Part shown: in pieces, positions 45,326 through 54,749 of the stretch
Position numbering within the stretch: the first letter of the stretch is position 1
Layout: every line of letters starts with the position of its first letter
Translations under genes and position numbers: made by a program
NCBI RefSeq assembly: GCF_043195105.1
Contig: NZ_JBAFWO010000001.1
Direction: 5' to 3' (one strand)
DNA length: 64,000 bases
Source of the DNA: NCEH01 sp002257205
Lineage (GTDB): Bacteria > Pseudomonadota > Alphaproteobacteria > Rhizobiales > Xanthobacteraceae
The notes under the pieces: generated by a model
The model's input: the letters and a program-made list of their open reading frames with translations, nothing else
The model's database searches: none
Told to the model about the DNA's origin: nothing

Positions 45326-46195
45326 ATGGCGAGCCTGAAAGAACTTAGAAACCGGATCGCCTCGGTCAAGGCGACGCAGAAAATCACCAAGGCGATGCAG
45401 ATGGTCGCCGCGGCGAAGCTGCGTCGCGCCCAGACCATGGCGGAGGCCGCGCGCCCGTTCGCCGAGCGCATGGATGCCGTGCTCGGCAACCTCGCCTCCG
45501 GCGTCACGGTCAGCGCCGATACGCCCCTTCTTCTCGCGGGCACCGGCAAGGACGACAAGCATCTGCTGCTCGTCTGCACCTCCGAGCGCGGCCTGTGCGG
45601 CGCCTTCAACACCCAGATCGTGCGCTTTGCGCGCGAGCGGGCCTATGCCCTGATGGCCCAGGGGAAGGACGTGAAGTTCTTCTGCGTCGGCCGCAAGGGC
45701 TACGACCAGCTGCGCCGCACCTTCCCGAACCAGATCGTCGAACTGGTGGATTTGCGGGCGGTGCGCACGCTCGGCTTCGTGAATGCCCAGGACATCGCGG
45801 AAAAGATCATCGCCCGTTTCAATGCGGGCGAGTTCGATGTCTGCACCCTGTTCTTCTCGCACTTCAAGTCGGTGATCTCGCAGATCCCGACCGCGCAGCA
45901 GCTCATCCCCGCCACCTTCGAGGAGAAGGCCGGCGAGGCGAGCACCTATGATTACGAGCCGGACGAGGGCGAGATCCTCGCCGACCTGCTGCCGCGCAAC
46001 CTCGCGGTTCAGGTGTTCCGCGCCCTGCTGGAAAATCAGGCGTCCTTCTATGGCTCGCAGATGAGCGCCATGGACAACGCCACCCGCAACGCGGGCGAGA
46101 TGATCAAGAAGCAGACCCTCATCTACAACCGCACGCGCCAGGCCATGATCACGAAGGAACTCATCGAGATCATCTCCGGCGCAGAAGCGCTCTGA
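45326..46195 (+). CDS. atpG: F1Fo ATP synthase gamma subunit
   Basis: 289 residues. Starts ASLKELRNRIASVKATQKITKAMQMVAAAKLRRAQ, the long N-terminal helix of the rotor; TSERGLCGAFNTQI in the middle; ends MITKELIEIISGAEAL. 30 bases after atpA. Central shaft subunit. Confidence 0.98.
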   Translation: MASLKELRNRIASVKATQKITKAMQMVAAAKLRRAQTMAEAARPFAERMDAVLGNLASGVTVSADTPLLLAGTGKDDKHLLLVCTSERGLCGAFNTQIVRFARERAYALMAQGKDVKFFCVGRKGYDQLRRTFPNQIVELVDLRAVRTLGFVNAQDIAEKIIARFNAGEFDVCTLFFSHFKSVISQIPTAQQLIPATFEEKAGEASTYDYEPDEGEILADLLPRNLAVQVFRALLENQASFYGSQMSAMDNATRNAGEMIKKQTLIYNRTRQAMITKELIEIISGAEAL

Positions 46196-46229
46196 CGGCA
46201 GCGCGGTCGAGACACAAGGACGACGAACT

Positions 46230-47666
<1,437 letters not shown>

Positions 47667-47784
47667 TTTTAACTGCCGGAGCCTGCGGGCCTGAAGGTTG
47701 AGAGAGGCCGATCCCACCTCCGCACACGCGGATACGGGGTCGGCATCGCACGCATCAAAGGCCCGCGCGGTCGGAGACACACAG

Positions 47785-48204
47785 ATGGCCACCTTCCCCT
47801 TTGAGCTTGTCTCGCCCGAGAAGCTGCTCTTTTCCGGCCAGGTGCAGGAAGTGGGCGTGCCCGGTAGCGAAGGCGATTTCGGCGTCATGGCCGGCCACGC
47901 GCCGTTCATCGCCACGTTGCGCCCCGGCATCCTTACCATTCACGCCGACGGCGGCGCCAAGCGCCTGTTCGTGCGCGGCGGCTTGGCCGAGGTGAACCCC
48001 ACCGGCCTCACCGTGCTCGCCGAGCGCGCGGTTCCGGTGGAAGAGATCAAGCCGGAGATGCTGCGCCAGCTGATCAAGGACGCGCAGGAAGACATCGCCG
48101 ACGCCCGCACCGACGAAGCGCGCCAGCGTGCCGAAGCGCAGGTCACCGATCTGAAGCAGGTGCTGGATATTTTGGTGCCCGGCGAAGCGCCGCTGCCGCA
48201 CTGA
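47785..48204 (+). CDS. atpC: F1Fo ATP synthase epsilon subunit
   Basis: 139 residues from MATFPFELVSPEKLLFSGQVQEVGVPGSEGDFGVMAGHAPFIATLRPG. N-terminal beta barrel is clear; the helical tail (DAQEDIADARTDEARQRAEAQV) may inhibit rotation. Preceded by 118 bases after atpD. Last gene of the F1 operon; the Fo genes are not in the window. Confidence 0.97.
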   Translation: MATFPFELVSPEKLLFSGQVQEVGVPGSEGDFGVMAGHAPFIATLRPGILTIHADGGAKRLFVRGGLAEVNPTGLTVLAERAVPVEEIKPEMLRQLIKDAQEDIADARTDEARQRAEAQVTDLKQVLDILVPGEAPLPH

Positions 48205-48247
48205 GACACGGCGTCCGGTATCGTCAATTATGATCCGTAAAATAGAC

Positions 48248-48280
48248 AAAGGCCGGGCAAATGCCCGGCCTTTTCTTTTT
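48248..48280 (+). terminator. Rho-independent terminator of the atp operon
   Basis: Twelve-base arms aaaggccgggca and tgcccggccttt with a two-base loop, followed by ttttcttttt. It works in both directions on sequence grounds and could serve rppH too. Confidence 0.95.
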
Positions 48281-48445
48281 CAGCCAGCCCTTCTTGGATT
48301 TGCACGGTTCATCCTGGCGCCTTTGCCCCGGCGCGCAACGCGCGCGCTGGGGGCCATGTGGTGCGCGGGGCGGCGTGCGAGCGAAGCGCATCCCGTCGAA
48401 CCGCGCCTGCGGAACCGCTTCAAGACACCCGCGCCTTGCCGTCGA

Positions 48446-48952
48446 TCAGTGCGCCGCGAAACGGCGGAAATCGTGGATGACGCGCTCATAGACGGGGCGC
48501 TTGAAGGGAACCACCAGCTCGGCGGTGCGCTCCAGGCTTTCCCAGCGCCAATGGACGAACTCGGGTTTGTGCTGGCCGCCGCCGGGCTTGAGGATGTCAA
48601 TCTCGCCGTCCACCCCGGTGAAGCGCAAGGCGAACCAGCGCTGCGTCTGCCCGCGATATTTGCCCCTCCAGGCCTGGCCGGCGATGCGGCCGGGAAGATC
48701 ATAATTCAGCCAGTCCTCGACCTCGCCGAGCCGGACGACGGAGCGGATGGAGGTTTCCTCGTACAATTCCCGCAGCGCCGCGTCGAACGGCTCTTCGCCC
48801 GCATCGATGCCGCCCTGCGGCATCTGCCAGGAATGCTCCATGTCCACATGTTCGGGGCCACCGGAGCGCTGGCCCATGAATACCTGACCGGCCGCATTGA
48901 ACACGGCGAGGCCCACGCATCGACGATAGGGCAGGTCTTCCTGGCGTTTCAT
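48446..48952 (-). CDS. rppH: RNA pyrophosphohydrolase (Nudix)
   Basis: 168 residues. MKRQEDLPYRRCVGLAVFNAAGQVFMGQRS, then the Nudix box GGIDAGEEPFDAALRELYEETSI with the catalytic Glu residues; WQMPQGGI precedes it. Final Gly of the Nudix box is replaced by Ser. Removes pyrophosphate from mRNA 5' ends to trigger decay. A start four codons upstream (MRCTMKRQ) is possible. Confidence 0.95.
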   Translation of the reverse strand: MKRQEDLPYRRCVGLAVFNAAGQVFMGQRSGGPEHVDMEHSWQMPQGGIDAGEEPFDAALRELYEETSIRSVVRLGEVEDWLNYDLPGRIAGQAWRGKYRGQTQRWFALRFTGVDGEIDILKPGGGQHKPEFVHWRWESLERTAELVVPFKRPVYERVIHDFRRFAAH

Positions 48953-49083
48953 GGTGCACCTCATGTGGCCGCTGTGTGGGCATGTTTGCGCCCTGCTTAG
49001 CAAATCCGCTCCCGGAAGGCGCGGTCGGCGGCTGCCCCGCGCGGAAAAACCGCGCAGGCCAAGGCCCGCAGCCGCGTGCGGGA

Positions 49084-49713
49084 TCAGTGGGCGCGCATGC
49101 CGTGCGGCAGGGCGCTCGCGGCCCAGGCGCGCAGCGACACCCAGGTGCGGCGGTCGAGCAGGAAGCGATCCACCGGCACCGAGGCAGCCAGCGCCTTCAC
49201 GCGGCACAGGCCGGCGCCGCACCATTGGAAGGCGCACTTCTCCAGCACCCGCCGCGAGGCCGGATTGACCACCCGGGCGGCACCGGCGATCTGCGCGATC
49301 GCGGTTTCGGAAAAGGCATAGTCGATCACGGCACGGGCCGCCTCGGTGGCGATGCCGCGGCTCCAGAAGGGTTCGCCGATCCAATAGCCGAGCTCGGGCG
49401 CGGGTTCGCCGGGACGCCGGGCGAAGCCGCACATGCCCACCAGGACGAGCGCGCCTTCCTGCTTCAGGAGCACGGCGAAGGTTGCGGCCTCCTCGCCCTG
49501 CGGCGCATTGGCGATGAAGCTTAAGGCGTCGGCGGCGCGATAGGGATGGGGCAGGTTCGCGGTCATTTCCGCGATACGGCGGCTGTTGGCCAGCGCCGCA
49601 ATGGCGTCCACGTCCTCGATCTTGGGCGCGCGCAGCACCAGCCGCGCGGTCTCGAGGACGGGAATACAGCTTTCCTGTAAGGCAACTCCGGGTGGCGTCT
49701 CGATGATGGTCAT
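49084..49713 (-). CDS. GNAT N-acetyltransferase
   Basis: 209 residues. IPVLETARLVLRAPKIEDVDAIAALA is the RimJ/RimL-like start and ELGYWIGEPFWSRGIATEAARAVIDYAF holds the acetyl-CoA site; NPASRRVLEKCAF follows. In related genomes this acetyltransferase follows rplU-rpmA. The C-terminal 40 residues (RRTWVSLRAWAAS) are a variable extension. Substrate unknown. Confidence 0.93.
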   Translation of the reverse strand: MTIIETPPGVALQESCIPVLETARLVLRAPKIEDVDAIAALANSRRIAEMTANLPHPYRAADALSFIANAPQGEEAATFAVLLKQEGALVLVGMCGFARRPGEPAPELGYWIGEPFWSRGIATEAARAVIDYAFSETAIAQIAGAARVVNPASRRVLEKCAFQWCGAGLCRVKALAASVPVDRFLLDRRTWVSLRAWAASALPHGMRAH

Positions 49714-49732
49714 GGCGGGCTCCAGGCCAAGG

Positions 49733-49768
49733 CAAAAGAAAACCGGGGAGACGTGCCCGTCTCCCCGG
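49733..49768 (-). terminator. Hairpin terminator after rpmA
   Basis: On the minus strand: CCGGGGAGACG, short loop, CGTCTCCCCGG followed by TTTTCTTTT. It lies between rpmA and the acetyltransferase gene, so the latter may depend on readthrough or its own promoter. Confidence 0.85.
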
Positions 49769-49851
49769 CTTATCGGAGCCCCAGCTTCCTGGTTCAGGCT
49801 CCCTCCGGTTCGACGAGACCGGCGGGATCCTGCATTTTCAGGTCTCGCCGG

Positions 49852-50127
49852 TTATTCAGCCGCCTCAAGGGCGGGGGTAGCGACTACGGATACAAACGTG
49901 CGGTCGTTGGCTTTGGTGCGGAACTCGACTCGGCCTTCAATAAGCGCGAACAAGGTATGGTCCTTGCCCATGCCGACGTTGAGGCCGGGATGCCATTTGG
50001 TGCCGCGTTGACGCACGATAATGTTGCCGGGAATGACTTCCTGGCCGCCGAAGCGCTTCACGCCAAGGCGACGGCCGTCGGAATCGCGGCCGTTGCGGGA
50101 CGAACCGCCTGCTTTCTTATGAGCCAT
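49852..50127 (-). CDS. rpmA: 50S ribosomal protein L27
   Basis: 91 residues: MAHKKAGGSSRNGRDSDGRRLGVKRFGGQEVIPGNIIVRQRGTKWHPGLNVGMGKDHTLFAL. The N-terminal tail that reaches the peptidyl-transferase centre is complete, without the cleaved extension of Firmicutes. Twenty bases after rplU. Confidence 0.98.
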   Translation of the reverse strand: MAHKKAGGSSRNGRDSDGRRLGVKRFGGQEVIPGNIIVRQRGTKWHPGLNVGMGKDHTLFALIEGRVEFRTKANDRTFVSVVATPALEAAE

Positions 50128-50147
50128 TTGCGCTCTCCGTTCTCAGA

Positions 50148-50522
50148 TCAAGCTTCGGCCGAGGCCTGTTCGGCCGGCGCAGCTTGGGTTGCGGGGACGA
50201 CGGACTTGCCGTCGGTGCCGAGAATCTCGGTGATGCGCACGACGGTGAGGTCGGCGCGGAAGCCGCGCTTGCGGCGCGAGTTCTGCCGGCGACGCTTCTT
50301 GAACGCGATCACCTTGTCGCCGCGGGTCTGTTCGACCACTTCCACGGTAACGGAGGCGCCGTCCACGAGCGGGGCACCGATCACGGTGGTCTCGCCTGCC
50401 AGCATGAGCACGGGGAGCGACAGGATCTGGCCGGCTTCGGCGTCGATGATCTTGTCGACGGTGATGACGTCGTGGGGGGCGACCCGGTACTGCTTGCCGC
50501 CCGTCTTGATGACCGCGAACAT
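50148..50522 (-). CDS. rplU: 50S ribosomal protein L21
   Basis: 124 residues from MFAVIKTGGKQYRVAPHDVITVDKIIDAEAGQ. The RNA-binding block IAFKKRRRQNSRRKRGFRADLTVVRI is present, then an Ala-rich tail (about 20 residues, longer than most L21). Starts the rplU-rpmA unit. A 270-base region with no gene separates it from the divergent thioesterase. Confidence 0.97.
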   Translation of the reverse strand: MFAVIKTGGKQYRVAPHDVITVDKIIDAEAGQILSLPVLMLAGETTVIGAPLVDGASVTVEVVEQTRGDKVIAFKKRRRQNSRRKRGFRADLTVVRITEILGTDGKSVVPATQAAPAEQASAEA

Positions 50523-50792
50523 CTTTGTCTCGCTTTCGTGTTCCACCCGCCTCGAAGGGAGGGCTTCTTTCGGTCGATTGGGAATATGGGCGCAAGGGCC
50601 CACGCGAAGCGGCTCGTGTACCCTTTGCCGGGTCGGTTTGTCAATGCGCGGACCTGCGCAAAAACCCGGAGCGGTGCCGGTTTGCGTCCGGCGGCGTGGT
50701 GTCTTAACGCTGCGTTTGGAACATCTCCAGGCGGGCTGCAAGCGCAGGCCCGCCGCCCCGATCAGCTAGGTTCGATTCGCAAGGGTCCCATC

Positions 50793-51188
50793 ATGCACGA
50801 CAAGCAGGCCGACATTCCCGACGGAATGCCCGCCATCCGCACCATCGCAATGCCGGCGGATACCAATCCGAGCGGCGATATTTTCGGCGGCTGGCTGATG
50901 TCGCAGATGGATCTGGCAGCCGGCAACATCGCCGCGCGCCGCGCCCGCGGCCGCTGCGCCACAGTGGCGGTGGAGGCTATCACCTTTCTCGGCCCGGTGT
51001 TCGTGGGCGACGAGGTGAGCCTGTTCGCGAACGTCCTGTCGGTGGGCCGCACCTCCATGCGCATCGAGGTTGAAGCCTGGCGCCGCGCGCGAGAGGGCGA
51101 GGACACGCGCAAGGTGACGGAAGCAGTGTTCACTTTCGTCGCCATCGACGCCAATGGCAAGCCGCGGCCGATCGGCGACGCGGCCTGA
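50793..51188 (+). CDS. Acyl-CoA thioesterase (YciA-like hot-dog fold)
   Basis: 131 residues from MHDKQADIPDGMPAIRTIAMPADTNPSGDIFGGWLMSQMDLAAGNIAARRARGRCATVAVEAITF. NPSGDIFGGWLMSQMD is the active-site block and AITFLGPVFVGDEVSLFANV follows. Hydrolyses acyl-CoA. Monocistronic. Upstream open frame is a shadow of rplU. Confidence 0.93.
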   Translation: MHDKQADIPDGMPAIRTIAMPADTNPSGDIFGGWLMSQMDLAAGNIAARRARGRCATVAVEAITFLGPVFVGDEVSLFANVLSVGRTSMRIEVEAWRRAREGEDTRKVTEAVFTFVAIDANGKPRPIGDAA

Positions 51189-51341
51189 GGTGCACACCGT
51201 ATCTGGGTCGCAGCCTCCCGCGGCGTTCGGTGCGCGGCATCGGATGACGTGGAAAGGCTGCGCGGGGCGTCTTGTGCTTGTTTCCCGGCTCGGCTAGAAG
51301 CGCAGAACCACAAACGGGCGCGGCGCGCCCGTGCCCCGGCT

Positions 51342-51431
51342 GGAGAGGTGGCAGAGTGGTCGAATGCACCGCACTCGAAATGCGGCATACGGGCAACCGT
51401 ATCGGGGGTTCAAATCCCTCCCTCTCCGCCA
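51342..51431 (+). tRNA. tRNA-Ser (anticodon CGA)
   Basis: 90 bases. Acceptor arms ggagagg and cctctcc pair perfectly, G is the discriminator, and CCA is encoded. The anticodon stem ccgca/tgcgg encloses ctcgaaa, anticodon CGA, reading UCG. A long variable arm (catacgggcaaccgtatc) is typical of tRNA-Ser, and ggttcaaatcc is the T-loop. Confidence 0.97.
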
Positions 51432-51438
51432 TTTCGTA

Positions 51439-51468
51439 AGATAAGCCGTTGAAATTAAAGGCTTATCT
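51439..51468 (+). terminator. Hairpin after tRNA-Ser
   Basis: Nine-base arms agataagcc and ggcttatct around a 12-base AT-rich loop, eight bases past the tRNA end. A likely terminator though only a short T-run follows. Confidence 0.6.
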
Positions 51469-51544
51469 CTTGACGTCGTAGTCTCTCCCCACATTTGCCG
51501 CCACATTCTGAATGTGCTGCTCTCGCGTGCGCGCGAGGCAATGA

Positions 51545-51704
51545 TCTCACGTCGATGAGGCCGTTCGGCTCCTTTGCGCCGAGTGAGCGAGCTCGCTTCC
51601 CTTTGGCGACGATTTTCTGGTTGATCCCGTAGCGCCTCGAAAGCGCTCTCAGGCTCTCTTGACTATGTTGTATCGCTCGACGGATCGCCTCAGTCGTCGT
51701 GGCG
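51545..51704 (-). pseudogene. N-terminal fragment of an IS481-family transposase
   Basis: Minus-strand translation reads ATTTEAIRRAIQHSQESL then RALSRRYGINQKIVAKGKR, nearly the same as the transposase wreck at 9.8-10.2 kb. After about 40 codons similarity fades (RSLGAKEPNGLIDVRS). The first residues are lost at 51704, where the adjoining recombinase fragment begins. No terminal repeats found. Confidence 0.8.
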
Positions 51705-51705
51705 C

Positions 51706-51975
51706 TTCCTTGCCTGCAGCGCGCTGCGCTTTTTCTGCGACATCACCCTCGGCCGACCCGGCTTCGGCGATCGCATGGCGCGCATCCCGACGGTGGAGCG
51801 CCCGCCCGTGGTGCTCAGCACCGAGGAGGTGGTGCTGCAGCTTGCCCATGCGCCGAACCTCAAGTACCGCGCCGCCCTCAGTATTGCCTATGGCTGCGGC
51901 CTGCGGGTGTGGGAGGTCGCCCTCTTGCTCCGCTCCAGAGCCCTGGCGGGCGCCGTGTCTGTGCGCGAGAGGTAA
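51706..51975 (+). pseudogene. Fragment of a tyrosine recombinase/integrase
   Basis: Open frame without an upstream start: RFLACSALRFFCDITLGRP, then MARIPTVERPPVVLSTEEV, HAPNLKYRAALSIAYGCGLRVWEVALL. This matches the start of the catalytic domain of tyrosine recombinases (LSxEEV..LL, AAxSxAYGxGLRxSEV), of the sort associated with IS91-like elements. The catalytic Arg is in GLRV. Frame stops at 51975, so the rest of the catalytic domain is missing. It directly adjoins the IS481 fragment and lies close to tRNA-Ser. Confidence 0.75.
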
Positions 51976-52114
51976 AACACGTTCCGCGCCACGAGACCGG
52001 TGGTCGGAAGGACAGCGTTTGTGGCTCAGCCCGTCGGGCTGTACTGTGGCTATGGTAGAGCTGTGCTGGAGAAAACGGGTAAACGGAACTGTCGGGACGA
52101 CTTTTGTTAGCAGA

Positions 52115-52365
52115 CGTAAAGTAACGTGAGTTGAACCGCGTCGGCCATTCGGCAGGCCACACCTGTCCGGTGGATGTTGGGGATGACCGAGGTGGCGGGC
52201 GCTATTTCCGCCGGCACCGGGCATCATGAAGCCGGCCTGCATGTCGAACACCAGATGCGCGGACCGTTTGAGGTTGATGGTTTCGAACAAACGGAGGCGG
52301 CTGCGCCTCCTCAGGGCAATTTGAACGATATCATCTTCAAGCTTAAGTTTATGTATCAGCTCCAA
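52115..52365 (-). pseudogene. Truncated isochorismatase-like cysteine hydrolase
   Basis: Starts MELIHKLKLEDDIVQIALRR, then SRLRLFETINLKRSAHLVFDMQAGFMMPGAG, the N-terminus of isochorismatase-like amidases (LVIDMQ..FMMPG, catalytic Asp). Near 52190 the frame shifts to EIAPATSVIPNIHR, which resembles the family's EIAPxIVPNINRL block. The rest, including the catalytic Cys, is gone. Probably cut by the mobile-element remnants to the left. Divergent from the SRPBCC-UbiD pair, so it might once have worked with it. Confidence 0.65.
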
Positions 52366-52503
52366 TGAGCCGACTTAATTTCGCCGGTGTCATTGAATTC
52401 GGGAGATTAACTTCTTGTCATTAGCGCCTTTCTCATTGACAGCCTAACGGAAACCGCCTCTCTTCGCCTCCGCCTAATTTGATCGGTCCAGGGGGGCTTG
52501 GCC

Positions 52504-52926
52504 ATGGTGAACCATTCTTTGCGTCATGAGATCAAAGTAAAGGCAGACCTGAATAAGGTCCGGGTTATGCTCATGACGTTGGATGGGCTCTCCCATTGGA
52601 CACGAGCGAAGGTTTCAGACACAGGAATCGTGAATCAATGGGCGCTGTCCTACAAGGATGGCCCCAATTTTTCTTGGAAGGTGAGCGCGGACGATCCGAA
52701 ACTCATCGTCTGGGAATGTGTCGAAGGCCCCGGTGATGCAGCGGGAACCACTGCCGAGTTCGCCCTGAGCACCTTGGACGATGGCCGCACCCTCGTCGGC
52801 TTCACGCACAGCGGCTGGCCCCATCAGGAAGGCAATTTCGCCAAGTGCAACGCCCTTTGGGGCATGCTGCTTCACCACCTCCGCGAGGCGGCTGAGGGCG
52901 ACCACAAGGCACCTGCGCTTTCCTGA
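52504..52926 (+). CDS. SRPBCC (START/Bet v1-like) protein
   Basis: 140 residues from ATG (MVNHSLRHEIKVKADLNKVRVMLMTLDGLSHWTRAKVSD). LTHWT-like start, WECVEGP..GTTAEFALSTLDDGRTLVGFTHSGWP are typical of AHSA1/SRPBCC binding folds. A TTG two codons earlier is less likely. 24 bases before the decarboxylase and same strand, so probably co-transcribed; role unknown, perhaps substrate binding. Confidence 0.8.
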   Translation: MVNHSLRHEIKVKADLNKVRVMLMTLDGLSHWTRAKVSDTGIVNQWALSYKDGPNFSWKVSADDPKLIVWECVEGPGDAAGTTAEFALSTLDDGRTLVGFTHSGWPHQEGNFAKCNALWGMLLHHLREAAEGDHKAPALS

Positions 52927-52950
52927 TCTTCTCTTGCCCGCGAGCTCATC

Positions 52951-54588
52951 ATGGCTTCCCAACAGTCACTTCCCGACTTCGTCGCGGCGATGGATGCCGC
53001 CGGCTTCCTGGCCCGGATCAAGGACCCGACCCGGGTCGATCAGATTCCAAAGATCATGGAGGCGAACCCCACCAAGGCGATCCTGATCGAGACCATCATC
53101 GACAGCGACTTCTCGGTTCTCGCCAACGCCTATTCCAATCAGGACATGTATGCCTGGGCCATGGAATGCGACAAGACCCAGACCGGTCTCAAGATGGTCG
53201 AGAAGGCCAAGGGCCGTGTGAAGTGGGAGTTGGTGGACACTGCCCCCTGCAAGGACGTGATCCTGAAGGGCGACGACGTGGACCTCACGCGCCTGCCCAT
53301 GTTCCTGCACCATGACCGGGACGGCCACGCTTATACCAACGACAACCTCTTCATCAGCAAACACCCCGACACGGGGATCTACGACTGGGGCGTCTACCGC
53401 TCCATGTTCCGTTCGAAGAATGAGAAGTCGGTGGACATGACCTGCACCTCCCACCGCCAGCGCATCAACGCCATGGCGGCGGCAGCCAAGGGGCAGAACC
53501 TGGAGGTGGCCATCGTCATCGGCGGGCCGATCCTCGACAAGATCTCCTGCCTTGCAGGCGTACCCGGGGATACGGATGACTTCGAGGTGCTGGGCAGCTT
53601 CTATGGCGGCCCGGCAAAGATGGTGAAGTGCGAGAGCATCGATGTCGCGGTGCCGGCCAATGCCGAAATCGTGCTCGAGTGCGAGCTGATGGCCGTGGAA
53701 GGCCTATCCTTCGACGAAGGGCCCTATGGCGAGTTCACTGGCATGTACGGTGGCGGCCTCAAGCACAATTATCGCCTCAAGGTGAAGGCGATGACCTATC
53801 GCAAGGGGGCCATCTTCCAACACGGCTCCATCGGCGGGCTGCACCCTTGGTACACCGACAACATGCTTCAGTTGCCGGCCATCGAGGCGGACCTGTTCGG
53901 AGCGCTGAAGCAGGGGGGCATCGACGTGAAGGAGGTCCGCTCCCCCGCGGGCGGCCTTTCCAACATCGCCTATGCCAAGATCAACCCCCTCGGCGGCGGC
54001 GATTCCAAGCAGGCGTTGGGCATCATGCTGACCTGCTCCAAGCAGGGCCTGCCGAAGGTCGCGATGGTGTTCAACGAGGACGTGGACATCTGGGACGATC
54101 AGGCGGTGCTTGCCGCCATGGCGTTCCGCTTCATGCCCGATCGCGACACGGTCATGATCAATGGCTGCAACACCATGACGGTCGATCCCACCAGCGCGGT
54201 ACCGGGCATCGCCTCCAAGATCGGCTTCGACTGCACGATCCCCATGGGCCCGAGCTGGAACCCCAACGAGTTCGCCCGGAGCACGGTGTGCGACCTTGGC
54301 GAGCCGCCGGCCGGCGTCGTCCCCATGACGGAGGAAGCCCTCACGGCGGACATGGAGGCCTTCATCAAGGCCGGCCCGAAATCCTGGCGGGAGATCCTGG
54401 CGCATTATCACGGCCAGCCCTATCCGGTGATCTACCGGTCCTTCGGCAACCTGCGTCATCGCCTTGGCCGGGCGGATGATGCGCCGTGGTACCGCTACAC
54501 GTTCTCGGACGTGCCGTTCGCCTATGAAGCAACGCCCAAGCCGACGTCCAACTTCGACCCGAAGCACGTCGCGCCCACGCCAGCCTGA
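52951..54588 (+). CDS. UbiD-family prenylated-FMN decarboxylase
   Basis: 545 residues. UbiD signature EGLSFDEGPYGEFTGMYGGGLKHNYRLKVKAM near residues 250-280, an early FLHHDRDGHAYTNDNLFISKHPDTGIYDWGVYRSMF block, and late ARSTVCDLGEPPAGVVPMTEE region. Such enzymes decarboxylate or carboxylate aromatic or unsaturated acids with prFMN. Substrate not determinable; family includes gallate, protocatechuate and phthaloyl-CoA types. The adjacent hydrolase remnant and SRPBCC gene suggest a catabolic cluster. No UbiX homologue in the window. Confidence 0.93.
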   Translation: MASQQSLPDFVAAMDAAGFLARIKDPTRVDQIPKIMEANPTKAILIETIIDSDFSVLANAYSNQDMYAWAMECDKTQTGLKMVEKAKGRVKWELVDTAPCKDVILKGDDVDLTRLPMFLHHDRDGHAYTNDNLFISKHPDTGIYDWGVYRSMFRSKNEKSVDMTCTSHRQRINAMAAAAKGQNLEVAIVIGGPILDKISCLAGVPGDTDDFEVLGSFYGGPAKMVKCESIDVAVPANAEIVLECELMAVEGLSFDEGPYGEFTGMYGGGLKHNYRLKVKAMTYRKGAIFQHGSIGGLHPWYTDNMLQLPAIEADLFGALKQGGIDVKEVRSPAGGLSNIAYAKINPLGGGDSKQALGIMLTCSKQGLPKVAMVFNEDVDIWDDQAVLAAMAFRFMPDRDTVMINGCNTMTVDPTSAVPGIASKIGFDCTIPMGPSWNPNEFARSTVCDLGEPPAGVVPMTEEALTADMEAFIKAGPKSWREILAHYHGQPYPVIYRSFGNLRHRLGRADDAPWYRYTFSDVPFAYEATPKPTSNFDPKHVAPTPA

Positions 54589-54636
54589 ATAGCGACGTGG
54601 ATCGGCGCGCGTCCCTGCCCGCCGTCGGCCATTGCC

Positions 54637-54663
54637 ACCGCACCGGCGAATGGCCGGTGCGGT
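54637..54663 (+). terminator. Hairpin after the UbiD gene
   Basis: Eleven-base perfect arms accgcaccggc and gccggtgcggt with loop gaatg, about 50 bases after the UbiD stop. Followed by tatagtctc, not a strong T-run. Confidence 0.6.
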
Positions 54664-54706
54664 TATAGTCTCTCCCACCTGCTCCCATGCGCCACGGAAA
54701 GGCCTG

Positions 54707-54742
54707 GCTGGCGCTCGCCCCGGCGCCGGGGCGAGCGCCAGC
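54707..54742 (-). terminator. 36-bp perfect palindrome downstream of dapD
   Basis: gctggcgctcgccccggc facing its exact complement with no loop. It lies eight bases beyond the dapD stop. On the minus strand it is followed by CAGGCCTTTCC. Likely a strong hairpin terminator, though the U-run is poor. Confidence 0.6.
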
Positions 54743-54749
54743 ATCCGGA

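Noticed and set aside
49586..50769. Plus-strand frames opposite rpmA, rplU and the acetyltransferase
   Set aside because: Shadows of ribosomal protein genes; no start or family support.
51400..51470. Phage attachment site at the 3' end of tRNA-Ser
   Set aside because: The tRNA end is not repeated further right in the window and no intact integrase is present, so only a scar can be claimed.
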